Numbered from the stretch's first letter, positions 42,276 through 50,684 are shown. The stretch is 64,000 nucleotides of DNA from an uncultured Butyricicoccus sp. (GCF_944381005.1 NZ_CALWJM010000012.1:1-64000), one strand, 5' to 3'. Notes: generated by a model not told the origin, from the sequence alone. Translations and numbers: made by a program.

Positions 42276-43721
42276 TTATTTAGTAAGTACGCCCAAATCG
42301 GGTTTTTGCAGAATTTCTGTAATGCGGATGCCAAAATTATCTTCTACAACAACCACATCACCGCGTGCAACACATTGCCCATTGACAAATAGGTTAACTT
42401 GGTCGCCCGCCAAAGTATCCAGAACAACCAGAGAACCCTTTGTAAAGCCCAAGATATCCTTAACCAATCGCTTGGTTCGGCCAATCTCGACCGAGACTTC
42501 GAGCGGAACCGACATAATCAAATCCAGATTCTGTGCCTGCTCCTCGCCCAACGATTCGCCAGAAGCAAAGGCCGGCATGGTCGGCTGGTCTGCTTGCAGC
42601 ATTTTGTTTCTTGGCTGTTGTTGCTGTTGCTGCATTTGTTGAATCTGTTGTTGCTGCTGCTGCATCTGCTGCATTTGCTGCTGCTGCAAAGCAATGAGCT
42701 GTGTCAATTGATTGAGCAGAGCAGCATCTGTTTGCCCCACAGGAGCCGCCGCAACCGGCTGTTGCACCGGCTGTGCAATGGGCTGCGGAACGGGCTGTGC
42801 AACAGGCTGCGGTTGCGCCGCACCCGCCAGCAATTTCTCGATTTCATCCTGACTCAGCGTACCACCCGAAGCAGCAGGCTGTGCAGCCGGTGCAGGTTGT
42901 GGTGCGGGCTGTGCAGCGGGTGCCGCCGCACCTGCCATCAATTTCTCGATTTCATCCTGACTCAGCGTGCCGCCCGAAGAAGCCGGTTCTGCGGCTGGCT
43001 GTGGAGCCGCCGGAGCCGCTGCGCCTGCCATCAGTTTCTCGATTTCTTCCTGGCTCAGTGTGCCGCCCGAAGAATCCGCTGCCGGAGCAGCCGGTGCTGG
43101 TGGTGTACTTGTTGTATCGTTTGCCGAAGGCAATCCCAATGCGGAAATCAGTTCCTTTGCCAGTTCACAAGTCATGACATTCATGAACTCGCTCTGCATG
43201 GCGCCTTCAATGGAAAGCAGGAAGCTGATGACCACCATAGTCTGCCCAGAGGGGAAATAATCTTCCCGGAACCCCTCCAGATTTTTGACTTCAAAAGCGG
43301 TTGGTGTGGAAATGTTCACCATCCTGCCCAGAAATTCCGAAAGCGCGGTGGCCGATGCCCCCATCATCTGGTTCATGACCTCGCAGATTGCGCTCATACT
43401 GAGCTCATCTAACACAAATTCTTCGTCCGGCGTCTCTCGCCCCATCAAAATATCAACGATTGCGCGCACGTCCTGCCGGCGCAGCAACATGATATTTCTG
43501 CCGGACAACCCGGATACATAGGTAATTTCAACGCCGACCGCAGGATTTACCCTGCCCAGTTCGAACTCCTCGGAAGGCAATACATGCACCGTTGGCGTTG
43601 TAATATCCACGCGCCGGTTCAGCATATTGGATACCGCGGTCGCTGAAGACCCCAAACTGATATTCAATACTTCGGCGATGGCATCTAGCTCCATTGAGCT
43701 GAACTTTTGCGGATCCATCAT
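42276..43721 (-). CDS. fliY: Switch protein and CheY-P phosphatase FliY with three tandem CheY-binding-type motifs
   Basis: A 481-residue protein. The N-terminal CheC-like domain (~5-200) has both phosphatase sites intact: D13-x3-E17-x2-N20 and S110-x3-E114-x2-N117. The C-terminal SpoA/FliN-like domain is at ~400-475 (VPLEVSVEIGRTKRLVKDIL). Bacillus FliY begins with a CheY-P-binding LSQDEIDALL; here that N-terminal peptide is missing. Three copies sit in the Pro/Ala-rich linker instead: LSQEEIEKLMAG at 222, LSQDEIEKLMAG at 253 and LSQDEIEKLLAG at 289. A poly-Gln stretch follows (~340-375). The start ATG at 43721 is set by AAAGGAG; an upstream start overlaps fliM. Confidence 0.95.
   Translation of the reverse strand: MMDPQKFSSMELDAIAEVLNISLGSSATAVSNMLNRRVDITTPTVHVLPSEEFELGRVNPAVGVEITYVSGLSGRNIMLLRRQDVRAIVDILMGRETPDEEFVLDELSMSAICEVMNQMMGASATALSEFLGRMVNISTPTAFEVKNLEGFREDYFPSGQTMVVISFLLSIEGAMQSEFMNVMTCELAKELISALGLPSANDTTSTPPAPAAPAADSSGGTLSQEEIEKLMAGAAAPAAPQPAAEPASSGGTLSQDEIEKLMAGAAAPAAQPAPQPAPAAQPAASGGTLSQDEIEKLLAGAAQPQPVAQPVPQPIAQPVQQPVAAAPVGQTDAALLNQLTQLIALQQQQMQQMQQQQQQIQQMQQQQQQPRNKMLQADQPTMPAFASGESLGEEQAQNLDLIMSVPLEVSVEIGRTKRLVKDILGFTKGSLVVLDTLAGDQVNLFVNGQCVARGDVVVVEDNFGIRITEILQKPDLGVLTK
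42612..42692 (-). repeat. CAG/CAA-type poly-glutamine tract in fliY
   Basis: Short imperfect tandem CAG/CAA/ATG codons encode about 26 residues of Gln and Met between the linker motifs and the FliN-like domain. Slippage would keep frame only in steps of three. Confidence 0.8.
42822..43064 (-). repeat. Three tandem SGGTLSQxEIEKLxAG motif repeats in fliY
   Basis: The repeats begin with L222, L253 and L289 of FliY (spacing 31 and 36 residues), separated by Ala/Pro linkers. They share SGGTLSQ(D/E)EIEKL(M/L)AGAA. FliM residues 5-14 (LSQSQIDALL) are the single-copy equivalent. Confidence 0.9.
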
Positions 43722-43750
43722 TCGTTTCGCTCCTTTATCCTGCTTAAAAT

Positions 43751-44749
43751 TCAAACATCCTGCCAGATGTCGTCAATTCTTACAGCCATTTTATTCTTAT
43801 GCGTACCCAATTTTCCGATAAACCACGGTTCTCCCTCTACATAAACCGTAACACCAGAAGTTTTGGGTTTTGCCAGATTGATAACGTCGCCTTCATGCAG
43901 ATAATAGATATCTTGTAGACTTAAATGTATGCGTCCCAATTCGGCAATGATTTCCATATCCGAATGGCGTACACTGTCCATAATCTCTTCACTGTTCTTT
44001 TCATTTCGCGGCAACATGGCATCATTCATGTTGCTGCGCGAAATAATCGTAAAGATACTGGTCAGAAGGGTGCCCGGCAAGCAGATACTGAATCTGCCGT
44101 TTACTTGGCCCATCTGCACATTCAATCCCACAATTACGACCGTTTCGTCCGTACCAATCACTTGCATCAAGGTTGGATTCTGTTCAATTCGGAGCAGCGA
44201 AAATTTGGTCTCCAAATAATTCTGCCAACCCTCATGCATGACATCAATCAGGCGAAGCATAACCGAGCGATACAGATTCAGCTCTATACTGGTGTAGTTG
44301 TAAGCGTAGGACACATGCGGTGCCTGCTCACCGACCGAACCAAGCATACGGTCCATGATAAATAGCATCATTTCATTGGTCGCATGCATAACAATCGGTG
44401 TCGTTTCGGTTTCATCTCCCGGCAACTCCACACGAATCAGCGTTAACACGTCGTTGTCGCTGATTGCATTGACAAATTCATAGTACCGCTGCTCTTCAAT
44501 GGAATCGACCGACAATTCACAACTGAGTCGTAAAATACCATTCAGGCGCGCCGTGATACTACGGCAATAGCCGTCATACACGCCCTGCAAGATTTTCAGC
44601 CTGTCTTTTGTGAATTTCTTCGGACTATAAAAGTCATATTTTCTATATTTAGCTTCTGGCGTGTCAGATTTCTGCTCTTGTGGCTCTCCGCCAGCCTGCA
44701 TCGCGCTCAGCAGGGCATCAATCTGGCTTTGAGATAATACCTCAGCCAT
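43751..44749 (-). CDS. fliM: Flagellar motor switch protein FliM
   Basis: A 332-residue protein. The N-terminal CheY-P-binding peptide is LSQSQIDALL (5-14). The middle CheC-like domain (~45-230) lacks phosphatase motifs and contacts FliG. The C-terminal SpoA domain (~250-330, SDMEIIAELGRIHLSLQDIY) joins FliY/FliN in the C-ring. Length is normal. It lies after motB with no fliL between, and fliY begins 30 bases after its stop. The RBS is AGGAG. Confidence 0.97.
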   Translation of the reverse strand: MAEVLSQSQIDALLSAMQAGGEPQEQKSDTPEAKYRKYDFYSPKKFTKDRLKILQGVYDGYCRSITARLNGILRLSCELSVDSIEEQRYYEFVNAISDNDVLTLIRVELPGDETETTPIVMHATNEMMLFIMDRMLGSVGEQAPHVSYAYNYTSIELNLYRSVMLRLIDVMHEGWQNYLETKFSLLRIEQNPTLMQVIGTDETVVIVGLNVQMGQVNGRFSICLPGTLLTSIFTIISRSNMNDAMLPRNEKNSEEIMDSVRHSDMEIIAELGRIHLSLQDIYYLHEGDVINLAKPKTSGVTVYVEGEPWFIGKLGTHKNKMAVRIDDIWQDV

Positions 44750-44766
44750 TTAGTTTGTCTCCTCTT

Positions 44767-45600
44767 TTATTCCGCAGCATTTGTTTGATTAGATTCTTCG
44801 GTGTTTTGCGCCGCCATTTCTTCTCCTATCGTTCTGCCCTCACGGGTTGAATAGTACTCATCAATGGCACTTTCTTTATCTGGCTGCGCGGTTTTGATAA
44901 TCATTTCAACACGTCGGTTTTTGCTGCGCCCCTCAGCTGTGTCAAATCCAGCGATTGGACGATACTGTCCGTATCCCACGCTGACCAACTTCGCCGGGTC
45001 AATAATATTTTTATCCTGCAAGTACAGCAGCACAGCGTCGGCGCGATTGCTCGCCAAATAGCGGTCATTGTGCAAATCATACGCCGCATCGGCACTGGCC
45101 TGCGTGGTATGTCCTAAAATACGCACTTCATCAATATCTTCCGAAAGCGGCTTCAAAATATTGGCGAATCCGTCCAGCACCTGCTTGCCCATAGGTAAAA
45201 TATCGTAACTATTCGGGGCGAAGAAAACAGTCGAGTCAAACGTGATAAACTCATATCCATCGCCCATACCAATATTTACTTGGCTGGACAAATTATTTTG
45301 CTCAATATATTGTTGCAATGTATAATACAGTGTCTGGGTTACATCCTCAGAAACTTCTGGCATATCTGCACCGCCTGGCACTGCATACTCACCTGGATGT
45401 TCGGCCTGCTGGTCAACAATCTGACTCACTTCCATTGCGTCAGGATTCAAGCTTTGCACCAGTATCTCCCACTTTTGCTGATTGGTGTCCATGCTGGAAA
45501 CCAACATAACGAAGAAGCAAAGTACCAGCGTAATCATGTCACCATAGGTATCCATCCAGTTTGGGCTGTTATCTGCGCGTTTTTCGCGTTTCCTCGCCAT
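44767..45600 (-). CDS. motB: Flagellar stator protein MotB
   Basis: A 277-residue protein. A short cytoplasmic basic end is followed by one membrane helix with the ion-carrying Asp, D21 in DTYGDMITLVLCFFVMLV. A linker/plug follows (~45-125), then an OmpA-like peptidoglycan-binding domain (~130-240; ILGHTTQASADAAYDLHNDR, SVGYGQYRPIA, NRRVEMII). The tail is Gln/Glu/Asn-rich. It forms the stator with MotA, encoded just before it. Proton or sodium use cannot be decided safely from these residues. Confidence 0.95.
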   Translation of the reverse strand: MARKREKRADNSPNWMDTYGDMITLVLCFFVMLVSSMDTNQQKWEILVQSLNPDAMEVSQIVDQQAEHPGEYAVPGGADMPEVSEDVTQTLYYTLQQYIEQNNLSSQVNIGMGDGYEFITFDSTVFFAPNSYDILPMGKQVLDGFANILKPLSEDIDEVRILGHTTQASADAAYDLHNDRYLASNRADAVLLYLQDKNIIDPAKLVSVGYGQYRPIAGFDTAEGRSKNRRVEMIIKTAQPDKESAIDEYYSTREGRTIGEEMAAQNTEESNQTNAAE

Positions 45601-45632
45601 GGTTAATCGCTCCTTTATCGCCGGGAAATCAA

Positions 45633-46469
45633 TTATTCATCTTTGCCTTTCTTTCCCTTTTTACCGCCTTTTGCTTTCTTTCCGCCGCCGCCTTCTTCGT
45701 CAACGCCCATTTCGCGCTGCTTCTGTGCCAAGAAAGAAACCAGCTTCTCTTTCAAGAACTTGGGGTTTTCGCCCGATTGAATCGCGAGCACACCCTCGAT
45801 AATCAGCGATTTACACAGAATTTCTTCATCATCTCGTAAATGCAAATGGTTGGCAATCGGAGAGAATATCATATGCGCCATAATACAACCATAGAAGGTG
45901 GTAATCAAAGCCGTCGCCATACTATCACCCAGGTTACCAACGCCTTCTTCCAGGTTCATGCCTTTGAGCATGTTAACCAGACCAACAAGGGTACCAATCA
46001 TACCGAATGCTGGAGCGATTGCCGCGCCGCGCTCGTACATACTAGAAACCGTCTGGTGTCGTGCCGACAGGCAATCCAAGTCATTTTCCAAAATTTCTCT
46101 TACTTTGTCTGAGTCATTGGAGTCCACAATCATTGTGATACTCTGTTTAAAAAATGGGTCATCAATCTGTTCAATCTCGCTTTCCAATGCGAGCAATCCA
46201 TTTTTACGCGCCACCTGCGCCAACTCAACAAGCTTGTCGATGTATTCCATCGGCGCAAACTTGCGAGTATTCATCATAATCATGATATGCTTGGGTATTT
46301 GCTTGAGTATTGACGGTGGATAGTTGCTGATGACCGTCATGATGGTACCGCCCACTGTAATCATAACGCTTGGGATATCAATAAAATCTGCCAAGTCGCC
46401 GCCGCTCAAGATACCGTTTACAATCAGCGCCAAACCGCCAATCAAGCCGATCAAAAACGTAATATTCAT
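45633..46469 (-). CDS. motA: Flagellar stator protein MotA
   Basis: A 278-residue protein with four membrane helices (two near the N-terminus, two at ~145-205 with IAPAFGMIGTLVGLVNMLKG) and a large cytoplasmic loop (~50-140) that contacts FliG. It ends in a Gly/Lys-rich tail (GGGGKKAKGGKKGKKGKDE), strongly basic and unusual in the family. The ATG at 46469 is preferred over an upstream TTG; GGGAGG is 11 bases upstream. It is cotranscribed with motB. Confidence 0.95.
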   Translation of the reverse strand: MNITFLIGLIGGLALIVNGILSGGDLADFIDIPSVMITVGGTIMTVISNYPPSILKQIPKHIMIMMNTRKFAPMEYIDKLVELAQVARKNGLLALESEIEQIDDPFFKQSITMIVDSNDSDKVREILENDLDCLSARHQTVSSMYERGAAIAPAFGMIGTLVGLVNMLKGMNLEEGVGNLGDSMATALITTFYGCIMAHMIFSPIANHLHLRDDEEILCKSLIIEGVLAIQSGENPKFLKEKLVSFLAQKQREMGVDEEGGGGKKAKGGKKGKKGKDE

Positions 46470-46544
46470 TCCTATTACTTCCTCCCCTATCAATGGATAC
46501 CGGATTCGCGCTTTTGCCGGCTTATTCCATGTTTAGGTTTCTTT

Positions 46545-46763
46545 TTATTGTCTGTAATCTGAAATCGTAATGGTTCTCCCTACATCAAGAATCTTCGCAT
46601 GATATTCGATAACTTTCTGCATCACTACATCAACCGATTCCTGAACAATATAAAAATCATGGTTCATCATAATGATTTTAGTTTCTGGTATCAGCTCAAT
46701 CGCTAAAATCTGGTCGCAGTTGATTACAACCGTAGTACCATTGAGCTTTTTCAGTTTGAGCAT
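46545..46763 (-). CDS. flbD: FlbD/SwrD-family protein
   Basis: A 72-residue protein with the family pattern KLKKLNGTTVVINCDQILAI and ETKIIMMNHDFYIVQESVDV, ending with basic and polar residues. Members lie between flgE and motA/fliL; in Bacillus SwrD raises motor power through the stator. Its place directly before motA agrees with that role. A 111-base gap with a hairpin (46806-46840) separates it from flgE. Confidence 0.9.
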   Translation of the reverse strand: MLKLKKLNGTTVVINCDQILAIELIPETKIIMMNHDFYIVQESVDVVMQKVIEYHAKILDVGRTITISDYRQ

Positions 46764-46805
46764 GAACGTTCCCCTTTTCTTTCCGCAAAACCCAAAACAG
46801 TAAAC

Positions 46806-46840
46806 GTGCAGCGGAAAATAAAATTTGTTTTCCGCCGCAC
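46806..46840 (-). other. Intercistronic hairpin between flgE and flbD
   Basis: GTGC plus GCGGAAAA (46806-46818) pairs with TTTTCCGC plus GCAC (46828-46840), with one A/C mismatch. On the minus strand no T-run follows directly, so it is more likely an mRNA 3'-end stabiliser or processing boundary than a terminator. Confidence 0.65.
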
Positions 46841-46874
46841 ATTCACCATTAAAAAGTCAATCTACCTCGTGCGT

Positions 46875-47798
46875 TTACCGCTTCATCGATACCAAATCGC
46901 TGAGCATCTCATCGGTTACGGTGATAATCTTGGTGTTGGCCTGGAAACCACGCTGGGTCGTAATCAAATCGGCAAACTCATTGGAGATATCTACATTGGA
47001 CATTTCCAACGCGCCCGGTACAAAACTGGAATTAAAGTTAACAATTCCTGTATCATCGCCTGCACCGATTACATTGCCTACGGTACCAGCACGGACTCCA
47101 CCAGCGTTACCGCCTGCCTGATAGTATGGGCCACCCAGATGGGTCAGACCGTTCGGGTTATCTACATACGCCAATGCAATGCAACCAATTGTAATAATCT
47201 GATCGCCATAACTGCCAGTAATTTCACCTTTATCAGAGATACTGATATTGGTCAGCGCCATCACCTCATCTGGTTCATTAGGGTCAGCAGGCTTTTTTAA
47301 TGGTACTAATCTATAGGTATCATCATAATCGCCCTGGCCATCTTTCGCAAATCCATAGATAACATTACCATTGCCATCTACCAGATAACCATTGTTGTCA
47401 AAGTCCAGATTGCCCAATCGGCTCAGCTGCAAGCCGTCAATAGAATCGCCACCTACGATGTCGTAACCGCCTGCATCAATATTGCCTGTAATCAGGAAGC
47501 CATCGCCATCAATCATAACATCCAGGGTTCTGTCGGTAATCGCATAAGTACCCGTTTTCATGTTCATGTCGATGGTACCAACACTACAGCCATAGCCAAT
47601 CTGGGAAGCGTTCGTACCGCCCATTGTTGCAGTACCTCCGGTACTTGCACGCAACGAGCTGTACATAGACTCCTTAAATGTTGTACGCTGGCTCTTATAG
47701 CCATATGTATTGACGTTTGCGATGTTGTTACCGATGACATTCATCTTTTGCTGATGTGCCCGCAATCCAGAGATTGCGGCATACATAGAACCAACCAT
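46875..47798 (-). CDS. flgE: Flagellar hook protein FlgE
   Basis: A 307-residue axial protein. Start MVGSMYAAISGLRAHQQKMN and then VIGNNIANVNTYGYKSQ; the core is LDVMIDGDGFLI; it ends in NVDISNEFADLITTQRGFQA plus NTKIITVTDEMLSDLVSMKR, the hook-protein signature. It is shorter than the ~400 residues of enterobacterial FlgE, giving a small D2/D3 surface. It is exported before the FlhB/FliK switch. The gene is flanked by hairpins on both sides and has a GGAAGGAAG leader, suggesting its mRNA level is set separately within the operon. Confidence 0.94.
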   Translation of the reverse strand: MVGSMYAAISGLRAHQQKMNVIGNNIANVNTYGYKSQRTTFKESMYSSLRASTGGTATMGGTNASQIGYGCSVGTIDMNMKTGTYAITDRTLDVMIDGDGFLITGNIDAGGYDIVGGDSIDGLQLSRLGNLDFDNNGYLVDGNGNVIYGFAKDGQGDYDDTYRLVPLKKPADPNEPDEVMALTNISISDKGEITGSYGDQIITIGCIALAYVDNPNGLTHLGGPYYQAGGNAGGVRAGTVGNVIGAGDDTGIVNFNSSFVPGALEMSNVDISNEFADLITTQRGFQANTKIITVTDEMLSDLVSMKR

Positions 47799-47817
47799 TC
47801 AAAAATCTTCCTTCCTT

Positions 47818-47857
47818 GCCAGTGCGCTGCTGGCGGGCGCACATCGGGCGCCCTGCC
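47818..47857 (-). other. GC-rich intercistronic hairpins upstream of flgE
   Basis: GGC-GGGCGC (47832-47840) pairs with GCGCCC-t-GCC (47848-47857). An alternative stem, GCCAG (47818-47822) with CTGGC (47830-47834), shares bases with it, so the two exclude each other. They lie in the 96-base gap before flgE, just upstream of its RBS. Confidence 0.6.
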
Positions 47858-47894
47858 GAGACATCCTTAAAAGGTCCTGCCTCATTCTCCTATC

Positions 47895-48260
47895 TTACAG
47901 GATAACAGCGCCATCAATGTTTGTAAATACGTTTTCTTTCATTTCTTCGGTTGTCATCGCCGTGACAATCAATCGACTGGGCACATTTACAATAAATGCC
48001 TGCTGCGGACTGATGACCACGATATCCTTTACGCCTTTGGCGCTGGCTCGGTCAACCGAACTTGAGATATCATTTATCAAACTGGGTGTCATTTCAATCC
48101 CGCGCTGCTCTACTCGTTGCTGTGCATGTCGTGACAGCCGAACGTTTTCGGACTGTTCAAGCCGTTCTTGTAATATACTCTGGAAAGCTGCGCGGTCAGA
48201 TGCCATGCGCAGCTTATTCAGACTGGTCTGTTGCTGTGCACTGGATACTCTTTGAATCAT
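47895..48260 (-). CDS. Flagellar operon protein, TIGR02530 family
   Basis: A 121-residue protein without signal peptide. The family core is RLSRHAQQRVEQRGIEMTPS (~41-60), then INDISSSVDRASAKGVKDIV, then DQ-like QAFIVNVPSRLIVTAMT and a final KENVFTNIDGAVIL. Members occur between flgD and flgE in Firmicutes and spirochaete operons; the function is not established. It starts 20 bases after the flgD stop. Confidence 0.9.
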   Translation of the reverse strand: MIQRVSSAQQQTSLNKLRMASDRAAFQSILQERLEQSENVRLSRHAQQRVEQRGIEMTPSLINDISSSVDRASAKGVKDIVVISPQQAFIVNVPSRLIVTAMTTEEMKENVFTNIDGAVIL

Positions 48261-48280
48261 TGCGCCGCCTCCCTTCTCTG

Positions 48281-49021
48281 TTATTCTGTTACCGAACTAT
48301 CAGATTCAGTACCAGTGGATTCACTCGAACCGTCAGTATTTCCAGTATCGGTACCACCTTGGGTTCCTTGGCTGCCTTCTGTACCCGCAGTTCCGTCTGT
48401 GTTTCCGGCACCATCCGTTCCATCGGTTCCAGAACCGCCGTCTACGTTTCCATTTCCGTCACCGTCTACGGTACCATCTCCATTTTCACCATTTTCCACA
48501 TCCCCTGGAACTGTAAATCCAGGATCCACTTCATCAGTGTCTTCCTCTTCGGGGATTCGTCCAACAGCCATAATGGAGTTCAAGCTGTATGCCTGTCCAT
48601 TTACAAAGATAACCTGCTGTCCATTGAGCAATCCAGTACCCGTGACCGTTCCGACGACCTCTTCCAATCCTTCGGTACCGAAAACACCAACCGTCACTTC
48701 CTTGCCAACCAAGGAAGCCGCATAAGAAATGGTGCTGATATCATTCATATTGGTCATGGTCTGAATGGTCATCAGCTGTACCATCTGATTGATAAAATCA
48801 TCGGTCGAAGCCGGATTCATAATATCCTGATTCTGGAATTGTGCCATAATCAACGTGAGGAAATCCTCGGTTGACATATCATAGCCCGAACCCGTTGACT
48901 CTGTTGCACCACTCTGCCATTTATGGTCTGCGGCACTTGTCGCGCGTGTATTGGCGCTGGTAGCCGCAGCCGTGCGCGCTGTGGTAAGCGGCATCTGCGA
49001 CATATAATCGGTTAATGCCAT
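48281..49021 (-). CDS. flgD: Hook-cap scaffolding protein FlgD with acidic low-complexity tail
   Basis: A 246-residue protein. The N-terminal FlgD domain (~45-95; DMSTEDFLTLIMAQFQNQDI, then MNPASTDDFINQMVQLMTIQ) is clear, and a short beta segment follows (~100-160, LVGKEVTV, VNGQAYSLNSI). The C-terminal ~85 residues are almost only D, G, T, N, E and S, with DGDGNGNVDG-like units recalling calcium-binding loops. Such a tail is not usual for FlgD. FlgD caps the growing hook and is lost on completion. The start ATG at 49021 is chosen because AAAGGAG is 10 bases upstream; the ATG at 49030 overlaps that site. Confidence 0.9.
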   Translation of the reverse strand: MALTDYMSQMPLTTARTAAATSANTRATSAADHKWQSGATESTGSGYDMSTEDFLTLIMAQFQNQDIMNPASTDDFINQMVQLMTIQTMTNMNDISTISYAASLVGKEVTVGVFGTEGLEEVVGTVTGTGLLNGQQVIFVNGQAYSLNSIMAVGRIPEEEDTDEVDPGFTVPGDVENGENGDGTVDGDGNGNVDGGSGTDGTDGAGNTDGTAGTEGSQGTQGGTDTGNTDGSSESTGTESDSSVTE

Positions 49022-49048
49022 AGGCTGCATCTCCTTTCTGCAAGTCGA

Positions 49049-50185
49049 TTACTCCGCCGTGTCCCGTGCAATCAAGCCCAGTCGGAACTGCTGCACAAAA
49101 TCGTCATTGTGTGGCGGTGCCTGATGGCGCTGCTGTTGCTGCTGCTGTCCACCGTTCTGGTTGTGATGTTCTTGCTGGGTATACTGCTGCTGTGCATTGG
49201 CCTGTTCCTGCTCTACACGCACCGATACCGTACCGGGATGATTCTGCTCTACAATTGCGCCGATATTGGCAGCGTGTTCGCTGAGCAGCGAAACGGTCTT
49301 TGCATTGGCGCTGTGCAAGGAGACCATCGTGCCTTCTTCACCGACCGACAATCGAATGGTTATCGTGCCGAGTTCTTCCGGACTTAACTGCACTTCAATG
49401 GTGTTCTGGCCTTGCTGAACGGCTTGTTCAATGCGTTCTCCAAGTTGTGCCGGCAGTTCCGGGCTATCTGCCTGAACGGGCTGACCAACCTGCACCGGTA
49501 CGCTCTCCACCTGTTCAAACAGCGGACGCGCGGTTTGTACCTGCTGTGCACTCGCTTCAGTTACAACCGCCTGCAAGGTTTCTTCCTTGGGTGCGGCTGC
49601 CTGCTGTGAACCGATATTGGTCGATTGTTCGGTATGTTGGGACTGGCCGGACAGATTTTGCTGAGTATCCTGCTTGCTGCTTGTCTGCTGTGCGGATGTT
49701 GTCTGCACCGGTTCTACCGTTTCCGTCTGCACAGTTGGGTTGGCATCCACTTGCTTTGTCTGCGTAGGCTCCATCTGCTGGCCAAGTGTCTGCGTCGCCT
49801 GCTCGGTCAACCCATCTGTAACAACCGCGGTCTGCGCGGTCACATCGCCAATCTGTTCTACCATAGCCGTAGCTGCTACGGGCTGCTGTTCATCGGTAAC
49901 AACGACAATCGGCAGCATCATGGCAGCCAACATGGCAGCGGCATCATTCATATTGCCCATGTCCTCAGCAGCCGGTGTTTCTGCGCCCGGTTCTTGCGGT
50001 ACAGACGGCTTTTCCTGCGTGCCTGCTTCGGGCTTAACAGATGCCTGTTCGGACGACTGTGCCGTATCTTCCAGCGTCTTTTTAAAGTCAGACTTGGATG
50101 TACTGCTTTCGGTCTTAGTCGATGTCGATGTGGTAGGTTTGGTCGAAACCGGCTTAATGTCCATCCGCATATCAACACTATTCAT
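49049..50185 (-). CDS. fliK: Hook-length control protein FliK
   Basis: A 378-residue protein. A long Gln/Thr/Ser/Pro-rich, disordered N-terminal ruler (~1-240) is followed by the Flg_hook domain (~245-335; IEVQLSPEELGTITIRLSVG, then SLHSANAKTVSLLSEHAANI), and a Gln/His-rich end. It measures the hook and triggers FlhB to change substrate. It lies between fliJ and flgD with a 49-base gap to fliJ. A second FliK-related protein is encoded at 8601-10028. Confidence 0.92.
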   Translation of the reverse strand: MNSVDMRMDIKPVSTKPTTSTSTKTESSTSKSDFKKTLEDTAQSSEQASVKPEAGTQEKPSVPQEPGAETPAAEDMGNMNDAAAMLAAMMLPIVVVTDEQQPVAATAMVEQIGDVTAQTAVVTDGLTEQATQTLGQQMEPTQTKQVDANPTVQTETVEPVQTTSAQQTSSKQDTQQNLSGQSQHTEQSTNIGSQQAAAPKEETLQAVVTEASAQQVQTARPLFEQVESVPVQVGQPVQADSPELPAQLGERIEQAVQQGQNTIEVQLSPEELGTITIRLSVGEEGTMVSLHSANAKTVSLLSEHAANIGAIVEQNHPGTVSVRVEQEQANAQQQYTQQEHHNQNGGQQQQQQRHQAPPHNDDFVQQFRLGLIARDTAE

Positions 50186-50234
50186 CTCTTCTCACCTCCT
50201 TTCACGTGTCATTTCTCATATCCCCGCCGCGGCA

Positions 50235-50684
50235 TCATACACGCACCTCTGCCGCGCGGCTATTGGAAACAAATTCCTCTATCATCTGTTCTTCGGTTTT
50301 CTGTACCATCTTGTTATAAGCCTCGTGTTCTTTCTCGCGCAACTTTTCAATGGACATACTTTCCTTACGCGCCTCAATCATTTCCGCGCGCTTTTCTTCT
50401 TCGGCTTTTCTCAGTTCATCCAGCACACGCAATTCCTGTTCGATAACACGTTCCATACTGCGGAAAAATGCTTCGTACTCGCGCGCCTCTGCAACTGTAA
50501 ATCCGATTGCTTTTTGCTCGGCATACTGCTGATTCATTTCGCGATACCGATTTTTCAAGGTTTCGATTTTTTCTTCCTGTTTGCGAACGCGCAAAAGCAA
50601 TGCCGCTCGCTCTGCGTTTAACCCATCCACCAACTGATTTTTGTAGCGAAGGACGTTTTCCAATGAAAACGAAAACTTCTTCAA
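50235..50684 (-). CDS. fliJ: Flagellar export stalk protein FliJ
   Basis: A 149-residue long antiparallel coiled coil (Glu/Arg/Lys-rich throughout), starting MKKFSFSLENVLRYKNQLVD, which is the FliJ signature. It forms the gamma-like stalk of the FliI hexamer and contacts FlhA. The start is TTG at 50684 with GGGGAG 7 bases upstream. It follows fliI by 29 bases. Confidence 0.92.
   Translation of the reverse strand: MKKFSFSLENVLRYKNQLVDGLNAERAALLLRVRKQEEKIETLKNRYREMNQQYAEQKAIGFTVAEAREYEAFFRSMERVIEQELRVLDELRKAEEEKRAEMIEARKESMSIEKLREKEHEAYNKMVQKTEEQMIEEFVSNSRAAEVRV

Noticed and set aside
42399..43412. A 337-codon open frame on the plus strand with Leu/Arg/Cys repeats
   Set aside because: It is the complement of the Gln/Ala/Pro-rich fliY linker; the repeats simply mirror CAG/GCC-type codons.
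49674..50621. A 315-codon Cys/Ser/Val-rich open frame on the plus strand
   Set aside because: It is antisense to fliK and fliJ; the odd composition comes from reversed Gln/Thr/Ala codons.
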